IMG/VR virus record: IMGVR_UViG_3300025133_009854
Span: 1 to 48,749 of that record
DNA length: 48,749 bases
Direction: 5' to 3' (one strand)
Source of the DNA: a virus
Shown: one piece after another, positions 1 to 7,275 of the stretch
Position numbering within the stretch: the stretch's first letter is position 1
Layout: each line of letters starts with the position of its first letter
Notes under the pieces: model-generated
The model's input: the letters and a program-made list of their open reading frames with translations, nothing else
Told to the model about the DNA's origin: nothing
The model's database searches: none
Program-made: the position numbers and the translations under genes

Positions 1-693
1 GCTCTTAAATCGACTCTTGTCATTTCCAGCAGCTTCAATCTTCTCTACAACATCAAGAGACTCAATGTATTCTGCAGAGGTTCGAATTCTCTTCACTGGT
101 TTTCTACCAGCAGGAAGCTCAGCGTTCTTCTTTATAGGGTCTGTCACAATCTCAGTTTCATTTTCATCTCCGGGTTCTGATTCCCCGACTGCTGCACTTG
201 AATCTGCAGCGTCAGCAGAGATTAATGCTGACTGAATATATTCCGCAGTGTTTGGTCCTACTCTGCCATCGTTGCGCAGCGCATCAGACTGCAGCTGGAA
301 ACCTTTAACTGTATCATATGTGTTTTTACCGTAGATCCCGTCGACTTTGAGAGGCCGGCCGAGCATGTTATCTGCGTACCCAAGCATATTCATTGCAGCC
401 TGCACTGCTTTCACAGGAGCATCGTCGTTAACTGCTTCATTCAGCAGGCTTATCTCTTCGTTGATGATACGTTTAAGCTCACCCACAGTGAGGCGAAAAG
501 TTGTGCTTTCATTTGACATATTGTTCTCCTGCTCGGCCATCACACCCAACCCCATCGCTGGAGCTCCGAAATCTTCGGGAGGTCGTTCGGTTCGAGCTGC
601 TTTTGCTTTTTCAGTATTCTTGTGAAATGTCTCTTCAGGAGTTCCCGATCGAAATCGGATGATCATCTTTTTTGGTTTGGAAGATACACTCAT
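1..693 (-). CDS. Peptidoglycan-binding-like protein with N-terminal-motif segment (3' end off window)
   Basis: Open for 231 codons from the ATG at 693 to the left edge, so the C-terminus is missing. AGGAG lies just upstream of the start. Residues about 66-80 (FRLTVGELKRIINEE) match the L-x-x-I-I-x-E-E motif that begins many neighbouring proteins, here after a 65-residue basic leader. Residues about 93-156 resemble a PG_binding_1 domain: a helical VQAAMNMLGY, then VDGIYGKNTYDTVKGFQ and DGRVGPNTAEY. The tail is acidic, then basic. A cell-wall-binding virion or internal protein is an inference; the protein at 21507-22391 has a similar domain. Confidence 0.75.
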   Translation of the reverse strand, partial: MSVSSKPKKMIIRFRSGTPEETFHKNTEKAKAARTERPPEDFGAPAMGLGVMAEQENNMSNESTTFRLTVGELKRIINEEISLLNEAVNDDAPVKAVQAAMNMLGYADNMLGRPLKVDGIYGKNTYDTVKGFQLQSDALRNDGRVGPNTAEYIQSALISADAADSSAAVGESEPGDENETEIVTDPIKKNAELPAGRKPVKRIRTSAEYIESLDVVEKIEAAGNDKSRFKS

Positions 694-773
694 GGATACT
701 CCTAGAAGATTCATAGACACAGTATAACTATTACGTTAAGGAGTAAAATGTATCAGCCCTATCTAGACAGAGT

Positions 774-1187
774 TCAACCTTTGAATTGCAGGCGAGAACC
801 TGGGCCAATACCCCGATCTTTACACCACCCGAGCGGCACCTCAAGGACGAACTTCGCGGGTCCAGAGGAGAGCATTTTCTCTTCGGAATGCGGGACGCCT
901 TCTTCCACATTTAGGATCTGGCCGGAAGAGTCAGCGAAGGCCACCTCTAGCGGGAGGGAAGTATTTCTCATCCAGAAAGATTGTTGAGCTTCTCGAGGAA
1001 AGATAAATAGCATTCCTTCTCCGTCGCCCAGACTCCTGCGTCCCATCAGGCCTTGCATGCGAGATCGGTCATCGGAAGCCAGTTCACAGTCCACAGAATG
1101 ACCGTCAACAGCGATCGATTGGCGAGGTTGAGTAGATACTCGACTCAGTTCTTCTTTAATGATCTCGACCAACCTGGACCTTCTCAT
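774..1187 (-). CDS. DUF192 family protein
   Basis: 137 residues. The DUF192 (COG1430) hallmark is clear: R-x-Q-GLMGRRSL, then GEGMLFIFP, then FWMRNTSLPLEVAF and a C-terminal VLEVPLGW. The family is a small beta-barrel of unsettled function, often exported in bacteria; here there is no signal peptide. The first residues, MRRSRLVEIIKEELSRV, are a variant of the N-terminal motif used by neighbours. The ATG at 1187 is preferred over the in-frame one at 1217 because it forms an ATGA overlap with the upstream stop. Confidence 0.85.
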   Translation of the reverse strand: MRRSRLVEIIKEELSRVSTQPRQSIAVDGHSVDCELASDDRSRMQGLMGRRSLGDGEGMLFIFPREAQQSFWMRNTSLPLEVAFADSSGQILNVEEGVPHSEEKMLSSGPAKFVLEVPLGWCKDRGIGPGSRLQFKG

Positions 1188-1540
1188 GTATCTTTCCCTA
1201 CGCTGTAGTCCATCCAAGCATATGCCTGGCGAGTCGGTATGTATAATTGATTATCATCGTTGTTGTAAGCTTCCATCTCAAATCGAATCGATTGATACGC
1301 TCCTTTGGGGCCTCGAGCCCTTAGGCCGGACAACCAGTCGAACAAGTATACCGCGTAGAATCCGATCACCAGAGTTTCCTTCTGTTGTTCAATGTGAATC
1401 CTCTCGTGATTGATCAGTCTGTCGGATTCGTGATCGGGATGCACGAAGATGAACGGGAACAAGGTGATGCCACCCACCGAGAAGAACCAGGATGCGAGCC
1501 ACGGAATTAGGCGGCCGCGAATGATCCAGCCTTGAAACAT
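1184..1540 (-). CDS. Putative membrane-associated HExxH metalloprotease-like protein
   Basis: 118 residues. HERIH at residues 45-49 is an HExxH zinc-protease signature, followed by RFEMEAY (E90 a candidate third ligand). The segment before it (about 10-33) and VIGFYAVYLFDWL (58-70) are hydrophobic and may sit in or on the membrane. This arrangement resembles small bacterial proteins of unknown function with HE-x-x-H followed by FE-x-EAY. The start overlaps the previous stop by one base (TGATG), and the stop overlaps the DUF192 start, so these genes are translationally coupled. Proteolytic activity is not shown. Confidence 0.6.
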   Translation of the reverse strand: MFQGWIIRGRLIPWLASWFFSVGGITLFPFIFVHPDHESDRLINHERIHIEQQKETLVIGFYAVYLFDWLSGLRARGPKGAYQSIRFEMEAYNNDDNQLYIPTRQAYAWMDYSVGKDT

Positions 1541-1851
1541 CAGGTATCTCCTTCTAGAAGGTTAGATGCCAGACGAAGTGCTAGCCCTGTGGGAAGCATG
1601 CCTAAGCGCTTGGATGTATCGATTACATCTAGATACCTATCTTTCATAGACTGCGGTAGATTACTACCATTGCTATTTAGAGACCAGATCAGAATATCAG
1701 AGTCTAAGTCGACTAGGTCGTCCAGTAGATTTTTTACTCTTAGGCATTCCAGGGATGGATCATCTTGGATCTGGTTGTAAATCTCATCGTAGATTCCGGT
1801 GAGGAAGCCTAGCGCAGGATGGGTAAGCATGGGTTTCACTTTGTTAGTCAT
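1540..1851 (-). CDS. Hypothetical protein, small paralog family (member 1)
   Basis: 103 residues, mainly helical and acidic. The segment RYLDVIDTSKRLGML (about 72-86) matches RYFDVIKTTKRLGIM at the end of the 2232-2603 product, and the preceding region aligns too, so the two are paralogs. The ATG at 1851 overlaps the upstream stop by 8 bases. No known family recognised. Confidence 0.65.
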   Translation of the reverse strand: MTNKVKPMLTHPALGFLTGIYDEIYNQIQDDPSLECLRVKNLLDDLVDLDSDILIWSLNSNGSNLPQSMKDRYLDVIDTSKRLGMLPTGLALRLASNLLEGDT

Positions 1852-2182
1852 CAGATTCTCCGCTTAGATCGACCAGGATTGATGCTCGGCGCGCTGATGT
1901 AATTATCTGCTCTAGCTCAAATGCCCATGGGGTGGTCCACACTCCGGCATGGGTCGCGATTTCTAATAGAAGATTACGAGCGTCTTCACGAATGTTGACA
2001 ATCCTTAAGACTAAATCCTCTTCGGGTAGACTTTGAATTTTTTTCAATATATTGAGCAGGCTAGAGATAGCAGAATGTCTTGCCATGCCTCTGGAGTCCC
2101 GGGGTGTATATATTACCCCTCTGAGTGGTGGTGGAATCAACTGTGAACCTCCGATCTTGAACCTGACGGTCTTTTTTGGCAT
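1844..2182 (-). CDS. Hypothetical protein, possible paralog family (member 2)
   Basis: 112 residues from the ATG at 2182, chosen because GAGG sits 5 bases before it; an alternative ATG at 2200 has poor spacing. The basic N-terminus (MPKKTVRFKIGG) is followed by helices. The C-terminal half (IVNIREDARNLLLEIA ... FELEQIITSARRASIL) shows weak, patterned similarity to its two neighbours. Function unknown. Confidence 0.6.
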   Translation of the reverse strand: MPKKTVRFKIGGSQLIPPPLRGVIYTPRDSRGMARHSAISSLLNILKKIQSLPEEDLVLRIVNIREDARNLLLEIATHAGVWTTPWAFELEQIITSARRASILVDLSGESDD

Positions 2183-2231
2183 GGCATCCTCGATGGTCAT
2201 GTCCTCAAAAAGAACGCAACAACATTATGAA

Positions 2232-2603
2232 CTACATTATCCCCAAGCGCTTAGTTGTTTTGATCACGTCAAAATATCTTTGAAAAAACTCGGCCGGCCA
2301 AGTTACATCCACATCATCATCAAGAAGCTCTCTGACGTCTTTTTGAAGAGATTCAATATCATCTCTTAGATTGTTTACGCGGGGATTATTAAATCCAGAA
2401 TCGCTATCTTGGAGTGCTTTAATCTTTTCAATAATTTCGGGCAGAGTCAATGTATCTTCATCAATAAGATCAAAGGTATTTTGTCGATCATCCGACAATA
2501 TGTCATCTGGGTATTTCATACAGACATAACTATCTCGGTACGAAAGTTGATGACTTACTCGATCAAGAATTTTACTTCTCTTACCACCCTTTGAAGAGTG
2601 CAT
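2232..2603 (-). CDS. Hypothetical protein, small paralog family (member 3)
   Basis: 123 residues from the ATG at 2603, which has AGGA at a good distance; an upstream in-frame ATG at 2621 lacks this. The N-terminus is basic (HSSKGGKRSKIL) and the middle acidic, ending in RYFDVIKTTKRLGIM, shared with the 1540-1851 product. It overlaps the end of the upstream lipoprotein gene by 49 bases, unusually long for this window, so the start could lie further in (ATG at 2519). Confidence 0.6.
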   Translation of the reverse strand: MHSSKGGKRSKILDRVSHQLSYRDSYVCMKYPDDILSDDRQNTFDLIDEDTLTLPEIIEKIKALQDSDSGFNNPRVNNLRDDIESLQKDVRELLDDDVDVTWPAEFFQRYFDVIKTTKRLGIM

Positions 2604-3028
2604 TTGTTGTTCCTGTCGCATAGATCGAATCGGGCTGTTATATAAATGCGGGCTGGGCCTTTTCTCAACGCAACAAGAAGAGAAGTAAAGACAAGCGTTC
2701 GATTGTCGGCGATGCTGTTTGCGTCGCGGCCGACGAAGGATTTCTTCTGGAGGATAACATGTCTAGATGTTGCTAGTCTTATAGAAATTGAATCTTTATC
2801 TATCTCTTTATCCCACATCTCTACGAGCGAGATTCTAAAAAATATTCTTTCTTTCCGCTTCATTTTTGTCGGAACAGAAACTTCTAGCATCGGTTGGTCT
2901 GTGATCTTTGTGGATGCGGCTGCCAGAGTTTCTGGGATTGCAGGCAGTACATTTTGTCTTTGCAGATGGGTATTCCCATGACAAGAACTAAAAAACACAA
3001 GAAACGCAAGGAGAGCAGTGTGTCTCAT
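2555..3028 (-). CDS. Small lipoprotein, unknown function
   Basis: 157 residues from the ATG at 3028. The N-terminus MRHTALLAFLVFFSSC is a type II signal peptide with lipobox FSSC, so the mature protein should be anchored through the Cys. The rest is beta-rich (ERIFFRISLVEM, RIYITARFDLC) and could be a small Ig-like or C2-like domain. It follows a thioredoxin-like lipoprotein by a few bases and is probably co-transcribed with it. No family recognised. Confidence 0.7.
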   Translation of the reverse strand: MRHTALLAFLVFFSSCHGNTHLQRQNVLPAIPETLAAASTKITDQPMLEVSVPTKMKRKERIFFRISLVEMWDKEIDKDSISIRLATSRHVILQKKSFVGRDANSIADNRTLVFTSLLVALRKGPARIYITARFDLCDRNNKCTLQRVVREVKFLIE

Positions 3029-3033
3029 GTGGG

Positions 3034-3672
3034 TCAATCCTCGCTAAGCTCACCGAGAAATGCATCTCTCCAATTAGATCTATCCCCGGAAGATCCTCCG
3101 CAGGATCTGCTATACTCATATGTAAAATCATCGCCATCTAGAATTGCCATAAATGGTAGGCTATATGAGCCATTTGCGGGGCATGCATTTATTATTCCGC
3201 TGAATGTCTTATTCCAGTTCGGATCAATAAGAACTCTTGCAGGATCTGCTTCGATCTCTGCAGCGTAGTCCATGCATTCCTCTAGCGATATGTCTGGGCT
3301 CCTGGCGTTATCTTGCCCCTCAATGATGTAATAGTCCCAATCGGCTTCTTCGCCCCCAGAAAGAATAAAATCATAAGTGAGACCTCTGAAATATCCCTTG
3401 CATGCTCCGCACCAAAATGCGCCGATTCCCAAGACTGTTAATTTCTTTTCTCCACAAGAAGACTGGATATTCACCCTGTCTCCATAGCAATTTATGAAAG
3501 TCTCGTCTGCGATCTGGTCGCCCACGTTGGTTCCCGTACCTAAAGGCTCACAAGAGTGCTCATTGGGTGGGGGCTGTGTTACAGGTGGATTGTTTCGTTC
3601 TTCGTTCGCTTTCTCTGTACCGCAAGCAGAAAGAACTGCAAAAGCTAAAAGTAATAGGTAGTTTTTAATCAT
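3034..3672 (-). CDS. Thioredoxin-fold lipoprotein (TlpA/peroxiredoxin-like)
   Basis: 212 residues from the ATG at 3672, which has GAGGAG 6 bases upstream; the ORF extends upstream without a site. A lipobox (LSAC, C17) follows a hydrophobic signal, then a Pro-rich linker. The core has VLGIGAFWCGACKGYF: a WCxxC redox motif (C88, C91) after a beta strand, as in TlpA/ResA-like proteins, and several further Cys residues. It probably acts on disulfides outside the cytoplasm, perhaps for the Cys-rich exported proteins elsewhere in the window; that link is inference. Confidence 0.8.
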   Translation of the reverse strand: MIKNYLLLLAFAVLSACGTEKANEERNNPPVTQPPPNEHSCEPLGTGTNVGDQIADETFINCYGDRVNIQSSCGEKKLTVLGIGAFWCGACKGYFRGLTYDFILSGGEEADWDYYIIEGQDNARSPDISLEECMDYAAEIEADPARVLIDPNWNKTFSGIINACPANGSYSLPFMAILDGDDFTYEYSRSCGGSSGDRSNWRDAFLGELSED

Positions 3673-3721
3673 GATGACTCCTCGCATAAATAAGTATGGA
3701 GAAGCCAAGCGTTAGAATGAT

Positions 3722-4306
3722 TTATTCATCATCCTCGTCGAGAAGGCCCATACTTTTAAGGTAGTTCCTCACCAGGACATTAACAGGAACCCCAGTGATG
3801 TTAGTGATCCAACTATCCGCTGTGAAGGGCTTATCGAGGTCGAGATTCTTCTCTGTCGCTGGCAGCCAACCAGACGGACGTCTTTTCGCTGCTTCGCGGA
3901 TTAACTCTTTTAGCTGTCCTAGTTTTATCTTCATCTTGCCTTCCTCGAACTTTGTAGGAGCATCCTGCATATCTTGACGCTTCCACTCCCTCTCGGTGGC
4001 GGTGACTTGTCGTTCAATATCACGTTCCCGTTCGGGGGTCTGATGAGACCGATCGTCCCCGGGGGCGTCGCCGAAAACTTGACTGTAGGCTTCATCACCC
4101 TCGGGATCAGGGATGTCCATCTTAAACATCACATCCAGTTTGGACTTTTCGTGCGGGTTGGTTATGATGATGGGGTCATCGTTCTGGAAGTTCCCGCCCT
4201 CTTCCTTGGGTGCACTGATCACCACATCCACAGTCCAAGGCTTGTTCGAGAACTGTGTCAAGCGTTCCCGTATCAGCTGTCTTAGCTGTGCTTCTGTGAG
4301 CTTCAT
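3722..4306 (-). CDS. N-terminal-motif protein with two copies of the motif
   Basis: 194 residues. It starts with the shared motif (MKLTEAQLRQLIRERL) and carries a second full copy near residue 124 (MKIKLGQLKELIREAA). The region between is acidic and looks disordered. The C-terminal 60 residues (PFTADSWITNITGVPVNVLV..YLKSMG) may fold. The second copy begins with Met, so the gene may be a fusion of two family members or have an internal start. ATGA overlap with the upstream gene. Function unknown. Confidence 0.75.
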   Translation of the reverse strand: MKLTEAQLRQLIRERLTQFSNKPWTVDVVISAPKEEGGNFQNDDPIIITNPHEKSKLDVMFKMDIPDPEGDEAYSQVFGDAPGDDRSHQTPERERDIERQVTATEREWKRQDMQDAPTKFEEGKMKIKLGQLKELIREAAKRRPSGWLPATEKNLDLDKPFTADSWITNITGVPVNVLVRNYLKSMGLLDEDDE

Positions 4307-4629
4307 CTTCTTTCACTTTTCTTATAGCTTAAGTAATCCATGTCGTCAATGAACTTCTTAATTTCGCCCACTGCCTCGTCTTTACTTTTCCAGACGCGCT
4401 CGCCGAGCCTGTCTCGGATAAAGTCTTTAGTAATCTCCTTGTAGCCATACTCCAGGCCCCGATGGTTTTGATCCAGGTATTCTTCTAACTCGAAGATTGT
4501 TGGGCCGGATCCGTAACCTGATCCTCTCACATTAGATGAAGCATGACCACCCATACTTCCCCCGCCGAAAGTATACTCATTGAGCTCCTCGCGGATGATC
4601 TGTTGTAATCTGGCGCTTGTGATTTTCAT
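4303..4629 (-). CDS. N-terminal-motif protein, Gly/Ser-rich linker
   Basis: 108 residues from the ATG at 4629, which directly starts the motif MKITSARLQQIIREEL. A Gly/Ser-rich linker follows (about 20-45), then a helical domain (FELEEYLDQNHRGLEYG ... KKFIDDMDYL). An upstream in-frame ATG at 4659 would overlap the preceding gene and displace the motif, so it was not used. No family recognised. Confidence 0.7.
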   Translation of the reverse strand: MKITSARLQQIIREELNEYTFGGGSMGGHASSNVRGSGYGSGPTIFELEEYLDQNHRGLEYGYKEITKDFIRDRLGERVWKSKDEAVGEIKKFIDDMDYLSYKKSERR

Positions 4630-4633
4630 GTTA

Positions 4634-5029
4634 TTATCTGTCACCCGCTGCTTGGGCATCTAACTCAACTTCTTCATCGCCCTCGCTGTGGAGTTTTTGT
4701 GCTTCCTCTATGGCGATCAATATCTCTTCTGCTTCAGTTGCACCACCCATCATTCTAAGTGGGCGAGCCAGTCTTTCCATTGCTAGATCAAGAGCATTTG
4801 GGTTTACTTCGTATGCTGCTTCTTTGAATCCATCACTGTCATCGCCATGATTATAATATGCTGAAACAATCTGATCAACTTGTTCCTGCACAGCTGTGCC
4901 AAGTGATGCGTAAGCCTTTGCAAAGTCTATAAGCTCTGAGCCTGTTTCAACTGCCATTCCCCACGATTCATTTATGTGGTTCAATTCTTCCTGAATGATC
5001 TGTTGTAGTTTTCTTTTTGTGATTTTCAT
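4634..5029 (-). CDS. N-terminal-motif protein, helical
   Basis: 131 residues starting MKITKRKLQQIIQEEL; AAGGG lies 7 bases upstream. The rest is predicted helical and acidic, rich in Ala, Glu and Asp. No catalytic motif. Member of the cluster between 1 and 6974 in which unrelated bodies share the same first 16 residues. Confidence 0.75.
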   Translation of the reverse strand: MKITKRKLQQIIQEELNHINESWGMAVETGSELIDFAKAYASLGTAVQEQVDQIVSAYYNHGDDSDGFKEAAYEVNPNALDLAMERLARPLRMMGGATEAEEILIAIEEAQKLHSEGDEEVELDAQAAGDR

Positions 5030-5039
5030 GTTTTTTCCC

Positions 5040-5615
5040 TTACATTGAGTCCATTATGAAGGCGCGCAGTTGGTCCTCGTCATCGAAGTGCCAGAGCAGC
5101 TCATCCCACTCATCTGCCTGAAAGTGGTGTTGAGCGGAATCCGCAAGGTCGAAAGCAACAACATCTATAGGATATTCTTGATCGCCTGCAGCGTGATCTG
5201 CTTCCCAACCTCTGGCGGCATCATCTGCCCACTTACGAAGGCGTTCTTTTAGGCTGTCGATGTCCAGTCTTTCTTGGTCGGTCTGATCTGCAGCGCGTTG
5301 CTTCTCACGCTCTGGTCTATCATAGACATCATCGATGTGACCCTCAAGCTTTTCGAAATCAGCGCTGCTAAGTTCGATGCTTCGTTCAGTTCCGTCTTTG
5401 TCATCGCCTCGAACGGACAGACTAAGCTTTTCGATAAACTCATCGGCTTTAGCGGCAGGTATGCCTCTTTTAGTTCCCGCGCCGATGTAAAGCACCTCGC
5501 CGGTTTCTACATCAACGATATCAATTGTGTCCAGGTCGTTGTCAGCTTGCTCGCCAAGAACTCGTGTGAGCTCCTCCTGGATGATTTGCTTAAGTTTGCC
5601 TGCTGCGATTTTCAT
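5040..5615 (-). CDS. N-terminal-motif protein, acidic
   Basis: 191 residues from the ATG at 5615 (AAGGAG 6 bases upstream), starting MKIAAGKLKQIIQEEL. Next comes a small beta segment (IDIVDVETGEVLYIGAG), then long acidic helices rich in Asp, Glu and Arg, and a Trp/His-rich acidic C-terminus (WDELLWHFDDEDQLRAF). An upstream in-frame start at 5663 would overlap the previous gene and lacks a site. Function unknown. Confidence 0.75.
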   Translation of the reverse strand: MKIAAGKLKQIIQEELTRVLGEQADNDLDTIDIVDVETGEVLYIGAGTKRGIPAAKADEFIEKLSLSVRGDDKDGTERSIELSSADFEKLEGHIDDVYDRPEREKQRAADQTDQERLDIDSLKERLRKWADDAARGWEADHAAGDQEYPIDVVAFDLADSAQHHFQADEWDELLWHFDDEDQLRAFIMDSM

Positions 5616-5625
5616 TTTAATCTCC

Positions 5626-6345
5626 TTATTCGTACCCGAAATCTTTAGCAGTGCCAACGGCACGTGTCATAATAAAATCTTCACTGTATTCTTCGACAGC
5701 GCGTTCAACCCAGCTAGGACGACCACGCTTTGTGTATTGCTCAGGGCCTACCTTAACCATGATGATATCTCTAGCGACTTCCTGTGCAGAGACTTGACCT
5801 TCTGCAGCACTGACTGGGAAATCTTCGAGTGCTTTCGTCATCAATTCGTCAAAATCATCAAGCGCTGATCCTGGGGCTGCTCCGCTGTCAGTTCCTTGTC
5901 GGGAACCTTCCAGTTCAATTTCTCGCACAATATCAGCTATGGATTTTGTCATTGGGACGTTGCGCTCAAGGATATCCTGGACATCTTGTCCGTATTCTTG
6001 CTCGTCTTCCTTGCTTAGCTTCCCAGAAGTATAAGCTTCCAGCCCAAGCATAATGACGTCTAACACTAGTCCCATATTCTCAGATTCAGATTCAGCTTCT
6101 GTTCTTCGATACGATGTTTCAGATAAAGAGCCGAGCTCCTCTTGAATCATTTGTCTAAGCTGTCCTGCTGTGATTTTCATGGTTGATTCTCCAATTTCTA
6201 TTGCGGCGATTTGCCCTTGCATTTTCTTTTTACTTGTATGACAAGCACGGTGCTTCTTGCCTTTTTTATCTGTGTAAGTGAGCACATATTTGCCCAGGTC
6301 GCCGTCTGACTGTTTGCATTTCTGTGTATGCTTCTTGTAGGGCAT
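5626..6345 (-). CDS. N-terminal-motif protein with extra basic N-terminal domain
   Basis: 239 residues. The first 55 form a basic, Cys-containing module (KYVLTYTDKKGKKHRACHTS) like small phage 'KGKYVLY..KGK..' domains. The shared motif MKITAGQLRQMIQEEL then starts at residue 56. Both the ATG at 6345 (GAGG, spacing 8) and the internal ATG at 6180 (GGAG, spacing 8) have ribosome-binding sites, so two products are possible. The remainder is acidic and helical. The internal start may be the ancestral one. Confidence 0.75.
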   Translation of the reverse strand: MPYKKHTQKCKQSDGDLGKYVLTYTDKKGKKHRACHTSKKKMQGQIAAIEIGESTMKITAGQLRQMIQEELGSLSETSYRRTEAESESENMGLVLDVIMLGLEAYTSGKLSKEDEQEYGQDVQDILERNVPMTKSIADIVREIELEGSRQGTDSGAAPGSALDDFDELMTKALEDFPVSAAEGQVSAQEVARDIIMVKVGPEQYTKRGRPSWVERAVEEYSEDFIMTRAVGTAKDFGYE

Positions 6346-6461
6346 TGTTAAACCTCGCTGTTCATAAGTATCATTTTACTGGGATAAATGTTATTGTTTT
6401 TCAAGCCCGTGGCACATGTGAGTGTTTTCTCTTCTTATCGTCAATCGGCACAGACATCTGC

Positions 6462-6974
6462 TTATCGTAATCTCGCACTCCGTCTCCGCCTGGAACCGGT
6501 GTTTGAGCAGCGCCTCTTCGTCCTGTTTGGTGTGGCTTTCAGTCGCTGCGGGTTTGGATCAGACTCCGCCTGCTCGTTTACATTCTCATTTCTTCTCTTG
6601 GAAGGTGTTACATGTCCAGGCAAGCTTTTTCGATGCTTTGGTTCTTTGGCCTTATGGCCTTTAACCTTCTGTCCAAGCTTTGCTAGATTTTTTAATTCTT
6701 TGTTGGTGATCTCGCCGCTATACAAAGCCCATGCTGCTCCACCATAACTCTTTATCTTTCTCTCAGCTGCTTTTCGAGCTTTTCCTCGCTTCATGCGAGC
6801 AGAGTATGCGATTCCAGCAGCCATTTGTTGAGCTTGAGATTCTGTGGATCCTTGCTCCCGGTACGGCGGTGGCCCGTCTGTCTTTGAAGCAGACCGAGTT
6901 GATGACTTTCTTTTCTCTTGAAGTATCAGCTCTTCTCGAATGATAGCTTTAAGCTCAGAGAGTTTAATTTTCAT
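6462..6974 (-). CDS. N-terminal-motif protein with DUF3008-like region
   Basis: 170 residues from the ATG at 6974, starting MKIKLSELKAIIREEL. Residues about 48-125 (QAQQMAAGIAYSARMKRGK, WALYSGEITNKELKNLA, LPGHV) follow the pattern of DUF3008-like phage proteins. The C-terminus turns into an Arg/Ser-rich run (RRCSNTGSRRRRSARLR) that looks out of frame; other minus frames over 6401-6560 are open and read more naturally, so a frameshift near the end is possible. Confidence 0.6.
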   Translation of the reverse strand: MKIKLSELKAIIREELILQEKRKSSTRSASKTDGPPPYREQGSTESQAQQMAAGIAYSARMKRGKARKAAERKIKSYGGAAWALYSGEITNKELKNLAKLGQKVKGHKAKEPKHRKSLPGHVTPSKRRNENVNEQAESDPNPQRLKATPNRTKRRCSNTGSRRRRSARLR

Positions 6975-7050
6975 GGCAGGCCCTTCCCCTTCAATACAAT
7001 CTAACAAACAATAAATATCACTTATCGCTCATAAAAGATCGTTTGGAGAT

Positions 7051-7227
7051 TTAATCTCTTGTGGCAGGGGCTACCAGCTCTCTGGGCAGCCAAATATTCT
7101 CTTCTTTGATTTGTAGATAATACTTTTCATTCAACGTGTCAAATCCGAGTATTCTAGCATCAGTAGGTTCAAAATTCTCATGAGCAAGGCACTGAACTTT
7201 GGTTCCAAAAGGTAGGGCAGTAGTCAT
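7051..7227 (-). CDS. GDLV-family small protein (58 aa)
   Basis: A short gene with AAGGAG 7 bases before the ATG. The product begins MTTALPFGTKVQCLAH, has a central ARILGFDTLNEKYYLQI and ends WLPRELVAPATRD. The plan is that of the GDLV family (opening strand, turn, 'G' strand, hairpin, closing L-V), although GTKV replaces GDLV. It fills most of the gap between 6974 and ftsH and may be cotranscribed with ftsH. Confidence 0.75.
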   Translation of the reverse strand: MTTALPFGTKVQCLAHENFEPTDARILGFDTLNEKYYLQIKEENIWLPRELVAPATRD

Positions 7228-7275
7228 ATATAAACTCCTTAAGAGAAATATACTCTGTTTACCTCAATTGTTAAC

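Noticed and set aside
6388-6747. Plus-strand ORF over the C-terminal half of the 6462-6974 gene
   Set aside because: Cys/Phe/Leu-rich shadow with no ribosome-binding site; the minus strand has the motif start and DUF3008-like region.
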